Shown here piece after piece: positions 60,405 to 64,000 of a stretch of 64,000 bases of DNA. Positions within the stretch are counted from its first letter, which is position 1. Each line of letters opens with the position of its first letter. This DNA is from UBA2185 sp964564625 (GTDB taxonomy: Bacteria; Desulfobacterota; Syntrophia; Syntrophales; UBA2185): positions 18,499 through 82,498 of the forward strand of contig CAZMBE010000012.1 of assembly GCA_964564625.1 (NCBI GenBank). The letters run 5' to 3'. A program made the translations under genes and the position numbers. A model generated the notes under the pieces. That model saw nothing but the letters and a program-made list of their open reading frames with translations, had not been told where the DNA came from and did not search any database.

Positions 60405-62339
60405 ATGAACGACGCTAATGAAAAAAGGCTGAAACATACATTTATCGTGACAGGGGTATTGGTCCTTTTCCTTCCGGCAATTATTCTTCTTTCTACTTTC
60501 TCCCAATCAGATATAGTGTTCACGCCGCATCACCAAATTCTATTCGCCCTTATGTTTCTCATCACCCTGGCCGGATTAGCCACCCTGCTCTATGTGTTCA
60601 ACCGGATTTCTTTTCAGGCCGAAGCGTATAAAGCAGCCGCTTCAGAGGCATCCCAAAAATCCATGGCGCTGAATGCAGTGAGAGATTTTGCCAACACTGC
60701 TCCGCAGAACAGAGATTTTGAAGGATTGCTTAATTCTCTTTTGGATAAAGCCCTTGCGGTGACGAACGCGCAAATCGGGTCGTCCTTCCTATTTGATCCC
60801 GCCGCGAGGCAGCTCCGCCTTACGGGATCGAGGGGTATAGAGAAGCTGGAAAAAGGCGCCTTTATCAATATTGATGATACGTTAATAAAGCATGTCATCG
60901 ATGAAAAGAAGCCGCTTTTGGTGAAAGATGTGGAAAGTGACCCGCGAATCAGGAAAAAAAACGACCCCAAATACGGCTCCCCCTCATTTCTCAGTATACC
61001 CGTGTATGTAGGAGAAAAAGGCGATGTTACGGCTGTCTTGAACCTTTCCCATAAAAAAACAGGAGCCCCTTTTAACGAAAACGATAAAGACCTTATTTCG
61101 AACATGATCATTGAGGTCAGACTCACATTGGAAAATGCGCTTCTGCAATCGCAAGTCGTTGAATACATACAGCGCATTGAAGACAGGAATGCCAAGCTCG
61201 AACAGGAAATTGCCATGCGCAGGCAAGTCGAATCATCGCTCAGGGAGAGTGAATCAAGATTCAGAAACCTTTCCGATCTATTGCCCCAGACCGTATTTGA
61301 GACTGATCTCAGAGGCAACTTTTTATTCACCAATAAATCGGCATTTGATTTGTTCGGCTATGGGCAGGAAGATTGTAACAAAGGCCTGGACGCGTTTCAG
61401 ATATTCATTCCCGAAGACAGAGAGAGGTTACGCTATAACGCCCGACGAATATTGGATGGAGAAAATTTGGGCGGGGTTGAATATACAGTGATAAAAAAAG
61501 ACGGTACTCCCTGCCCTGTTGTCGTGTATGCCAATCCGTTACGTCGGGAGGGTAAACCTTCCGGATTACGGGGGATAGCGATAGATATCACAGAGCGGAA
61601 ACAAGCCGAAGAAATTCAAAGAAAACTTCATGACGACCTCGTAGATGCGGAAAAATTAGCCGCCGTGGGTACATGCGCCGCCGGTATTGCTCATGAGATA
61701 AAGAATCCCCTGGCCATTATTATTCAGGGCGTGGAGTATTTAAGAACATGCACAGGCTTCGATTCGTTGGTAGTCGAGATCATACATAAAGTCACAAAAT
61801 CAGCGTTAAGAGCAGATGCCATAGTGAAAGGGCTTCTGAGTTTTGCCCGCCAAACACCGCTTCAGAAAAATAATGCAGACATTATCCCCTTTATTGAAGA
61901 GTCCCTTTTGTTCATGGAACACAAGCTGAGCTCCAAACATATCACCATAGTCAGGCAATATTCTCCGGATCTCCCCGCAGTCAATATTGACAGTACCCAG
62001 ATAAAGCAGGTATTTATCAACATTCTGTCAAATTCAATAGAGGCCATGGAGGAAGGCGGAACCATCACTATCAATGTTGAGAACATACAAAAAGGATATG
62101 ACCAAAGTTACCTGCAGATATCTTTTGCCGATACTGGCTGTGGTATTCCCGAAGGAGAAGTTGAGAGAGTGTTCGATCCTTTTTTCACCACAAAGGACAG
62201 CATGGGAAATGCCGGATTGGGGCTCTCTATTACCAAGGGTATTATGGATAAGCATTACGGGACAATCTGGGTGGAAAGCAAGGTTGGGGAGGGCACGAGC
62301 GTCATGATTGGGTTACCAACGACGAACCTCCATTCATAG
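60405..62339 (+). CDS. membrane histidine kinase, GAF-PAS-HisKA-HATPase
   Basis: A 644-residue sensor kinase. Two N-terminal helices (about 10-30 and 44-64), a GAF domain (about 85-245), a coiled coil, a PAS domain (about 275-395), HisKA with AAGIAHEIKNPLAIIIQG (His about 430) and HATPase with NILSNSIEAM, ADTGCGIP and GNAGLGLSITKG. The kinase core is closely similar to that of the next gene. I start it at ATG 60405; a GTG three codons earlier is possible. Together with the following kinase and receiver it forms one signalling set. Confidence 0.9.
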   Translation: MNDANEKRLKHTFIVTGVLVLFLPAIILLSTFSQSDIVFTPHHQILFALMFLITLAGLATLLYVFNRISFQAEAYKAAASEASQKSMALNAVRDFANTAPQNRDFEGLLNSLLDKALAVTNAQIGSSFLFDPAARQLRLTGSRGIEKLEKGAFINIDDTLIKHVIDEKKPLLVKDVESDPRIRKKNDPKYGSPSFLSIPVYVGEKGDVTAVLNLSHKKTGAPFNENDKDLISNMIIEVRLTLENALLQSQVVEYIQRIEDRNAKLEQEIAMRRQVESSLRESESRFRNLSDLLPQTVFETDLRGNFLFTNKSAFDLFGYGQEDCNKGLDAFQIFIPEDRERLRYNARRILDGENLGGVEYTVIKKDGTPCPVVVYANPLRREGKPSGLRGIAIDITERKQAEEIQRKLHDDLVDAEKLAAVGTCAAGIAHEIKNPLAIIIQGVEYLRTCTGFDSLVVEIIHKVTKSALRADAIVKGLLSFARQTPLQKNNADIIPFIEESLLFMEHKLSSKHITIVRQYSPDLPAVNIDSTQIKQVFINILSNSIEAMEEGGTITINVENIQKGYDQSYLQISFADTGCGIPEGEVERVFDPFFTTKDSMGNAGLGLSITKGIMDKHYGTIWVESKVGEGTSVMIGLPTTNLHS

Positions 62340-62373
62340 AACATAGTATGGCCCCATATGGAATAAATGAGCA

Positions 62374-63294
62374 ATGACAAAGCACGGTATACGTCAGAAG
62401 ATAGAACGCAATGGATTGATATTAATTGCGCTCTTTATGGTAGCAATATACTGGGTTATCGATTCTCTGTCATCCGATCAGGTACTGACTCGTTCGATGA
62501 TAGTAGGCCTGGTTATGATATACGGAATCTTCACCCAAACCCTTATCAATTCGCGCAAAACAGCGCTTGATGAAAAAGAAAGAACACAAAAACAACTGAT
62601 TCAGGCGGAGAAGCTCGCCGCCCTGGGCATTGTCGCTGCCGGTATCGCCCATGAGGTGAAGAATCCATTGGCAATCATTATCCAGGGGGTCGATTACTTG
62701 AAATCCTCTACTGGATCAGACAAGATTCTCATTGATGTAGTAAATAGAATCAACAACTCTGCCTTCCGGGCGGATTCTATCATTAAGGGGCTTCTCAGTT
62801 TTACCCGCCAGATGCCCATTCAGACCGAACAGGTGGAAATCAAGCCTGTTATTGAGGAGACGCTGTCATTCATAGAGCACCAGTTGAAACTCAAGCACAT
62901 CAGGCTTGTCAAACAATTCTCTACGGACCTTCCCAAGGTTACTATTGACATCAATCAGATCAAACAGGTATTTTTAAACATCCTTCTCAATTCTATTGAT
63001 GCGATGCGGGAGGGAGGAACCATAACCATCAGTGCCGAAGCGATGGGGAGTGTGCCTGAGGAGAGGCATTTACAGATCATTTTCGCGGATACGGGATGCG
63101 GAATTCCCGCAGACGCAATTGAGAAGGTCTTTGACCCTTTTTACACAACGAAGGACAGTTCCAGGAGCGCGGGTTTGGGTCTGTCCATTACCAAGGGCAT
63201 TATCGATAAGCATCATGGGACTGTACGGATAGAAAGCGAGCCTGATAAAGGCACAAGGGTTATTGTAGAATTGCCCGCAAGCAATCCTCGATGA
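62374..63294 (+). CDS. membrane histidine kinase without extra sensor domain
   Basis: A 306-residue kinase: two N-terminal helices (about 13-31 and 39-58), then directly HisKA with AAGIAHEVKNPLAIIIQG (His 92) and HATPase with NILLNSIDAM, ADTGCGIP and SAGLGLSITKG. It looks like the upstream kinase with GAF and PAS removed, so the pair probably came from duplication. It is 34 bp from the upstream gene and 36 bp from the receiver gene, in one operon. Confidence 0.9.
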   Translation: MTKHGIRQKIERNGLILIALFMVAIYWVIDSLSSDQVLTRSMIVGLVMIYGIFTQTLINSRKTALDEKERTQKQLIQAEKLAALGIVAAGIAHEVKNPLAIIIQGVDYLKSSTGSDKILIDVVNRINNSAFRADSIIKGLLSFTRQMPIQTEQVEIKPVIEETLSFIEHQLKLKHIRLVKQFSTDLPKVTIDINQIKQVFLNILLNSIDAMREGGTITISAEAMGSVPEERHLQIIFADTGCGIPADAIEKVFDPFYTTKDSSRSAGLGLSITKGIIDKHHGTVRIESEPDKGTRVIVELPASNPR

Positions 63295-63330
63295 CGTGCT
63301 CCACAGTTACAATGAAAACAGGAGGGTATC

Positions 63331-63744
63331 ATGGAAGAACAGCACAAAGCAGACACAACACCCAAAAAGAAGAAAATATTGCTCATAGACGATGAAGAGG
63401 ACTTCTGCTTTTTTGTCAAACTCAACCTTGAGAAGACCGGGAAGTATGAAGTGCTCACAACAACAAGCGGATCGAACGGCATCATCATGGCGTCAAGGGA
63501 ACGTCCTGATTTAATTCTTCTGGACATTATCATGCCTGAAATTGGCGGCGGACAGGTCGCTGAGCTGCTTTTCGAAAACCCGAAAACGAAAAACATTCCT
63601 GTAATGTTCATTACTGCCATAGCTTCAAGGCGGGAAGTACAATCCCAGGAAGGGGTAATAGGGGGAAGAATGTTTATCGCCAAGCCGGTAACACCTGAGG
63701 AATTGATGGCCAAGCTAGATGGAATTCTTGAACGCAAAGGATAA
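63331..63744 (+). CDS. single-domain response regulator (CheY-like)
   Basis: A 137-residue stand-alone receiver with acidic pair DDEED (20-24), phospho-acceptor Asp 65 in LILLDIIMPEIGGG, Thr in FITAIAS near 94, and Lys in FIAKPVTPEE near 113. No output domain, so it signals by protein contact or as a phosphate relay. A CAGGAGGG lies 7 bases before the ATG. Likely target of the two upstream kinases. Confidence 0.9.
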   Translation: MEEQHKADTTPKKKKILLIDDEEDFCFFVKLNLEKTGKYEVLTTTSGSNGIIMASRERPDLILLDIIMPEIGGGQVAELLFENPKTKNIPVMFITAIASRREVQSQEGVIGGRMFIAKPVTPEELMAKLDGILERKG

Positions 63745-63844
63745 CAGAAGATCATAGAATATCTCACCGCTTCCTGCCATCCTCTCCGCGGTGGGAACCA
63801 GGTTATGGCGGAATACCAACAGTTGTCAATCCCCATTTCCCGAA

Positions 63845-63882
63845 TGAAAAAATGAGGGGTCAGGTGTTACACCTGGCCCCTC
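63845..63882 (-). terminator. Rho-independent terminator for the gene entering from the right edge
   Basis: GAGGGGTCAGGTG and CACCTGGCCCCTC form a 13-bp stem with one G-U pair and a TTA loop. On the minus strand it is followed by ATTTTTTC, and on the plus strand only by TTCATAG, so it acts mainly leftward. It sits 25 bp after the stop codon of the partial gene at 63907. Confidence 0.8.
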
Positions 63883-63906
63883 TTCATAGTTTCTGGATAG
63901 TACCTG

Positions 63907-64000
63907 TTATCCGGTCACTGGTTTACCCTTCCTCCTCCGATGCAGCACCATGATTCCTATCGGCAAAATAAACGCGATGAAATACGGATACTCAATACAG
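63907..64000 (-). CDS. 3' end of a gene encoding a C-terminal membrane anchor with Arg cluster (sorting-signal-like)
   Basis: Only the last 30 codons are in the window: EYPYFIAFILPIGIMVLHRR then RKGKPVTG and stop. A hydrophobic helix followed by HRRRKGK is the build of C-terminal sorting signals such as PEP-CTERM, but the tripartite motif upstream of the helix would lie outside the window or be reduced to the EYP here. A plain membrane protein end is the alternative. A strong terminator follows. The PrsK/PrsR-like pair 6 kb away makes the PEP-CTERM idea worth testing. Confidence 0.5.
   Translation of the reverse strand, partial: CIEYPYFIAFILPIGIMVLHRRRKGKPVTG

Noticed and set aside
1..64000. 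Defence island, prophage or conjugative element
   Set aside because: No integrase, transposase, restriction, toxin-antitoxin, phage structural or cas gene was recognised anywhere in the window.

Overview
The window reads as part of the chromosome of an anaerobic, Gram-negative bacterium of the Desulfobacterota (former Deltaproteobacteria), possibly close to Syntrophales. This rests on two conserved gene blocks that occur in this order in that group as I know it (ispE - tRNA-Gln - prs - rplY - pth - ychF, and rpsF - rpsR - DUF2232 - rplI - dnaB), on an RpoH-type sigma factor, on an outer membrane implied by TolC and secretin genes, and on the density of GAF/PAS histidine kinases. No phage, transposase, integrase or CRISPR array was seen. 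The lineage is an inference; no 16S gene is present.

Layout. 1-5.1 kb: the start of an AMIN-type amidase gene, metF, tRNA-Arg, then the S6-S18-DUF2232-L9-DnaB block. 5.1-10.6 kb: a protein-quality block with rpoH on the minus strand, divergent from a diadenylate-cyclase-like gene that runs straight into clpB and htpX. 10.8-15.8 kb: DUF1844, ispE, tRNA-Gln, prs, rplY, pth, ychF. 15.8-16.7 kb: a gene-poor patch that holds the most unusual feature, a minus-strand unit of an 85-residue unknown ORF followed by hairpins that share an identical C-rich, anti-Shine-Dalgarno-like loop, the last one ending as a terminator, plus two groups of inverted repeats. 16.7-22.8 kb (minus): a GAF-GAF sigma-54 activator, an EF-G, a GerMN protein and an HD phosphohydrolase. 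23-27.4 kb: a LysM protein, a PP-loop tRNA-thiolation-type enzyme and a DUF4301 protein. 27.4-29.4 kb (minus): an FHA protein, a PP2C phosphatase and what looks like the two ends of a deleted CHASE2-Ser/Thr kinase gene. 29.6-35.8 kb (minus): a TetR - TolC - adaptor - RND efflux operon. 36.1-38.6 kb: a ZnuABC-type metal importer. 38.8-45.6 kb (minus): a dense signalling array (two hybrid kinases, Hpt, HDOD, an HD-GYP-type N-terminal domain, PilZ).

46.1-60 kb is an MSHA-like type IV pilus or secretion locus: fused PilM/PilN-like protein, PilO-like and MshK-like proteins, MshL secretin, MshE ATPase, MshG platform protein and MshM ATPase, with a TPR protein and a lytic transglycosylase on the opposite strand, then a PrsK/PrsR-like two-component pair and two large prepilin-like proteins. 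60.4-63.7 kb carries two paralogous histidine kinases and a response regulator. The window ends in the 3' end of a minus-strand gene whose product finishes with a membrane segment and an arginine cluster, like a C-terminal sorting signal.

Points most worth following: the 15.8-16.3 kb ORF plus hairpin unit; the diadenylate cyclase upstream of clpB; the kinase remnant beside an intact phosphatase; the pilus locus with its nearby PrsK/PrsR-like pair and sorting-signal-like tail.
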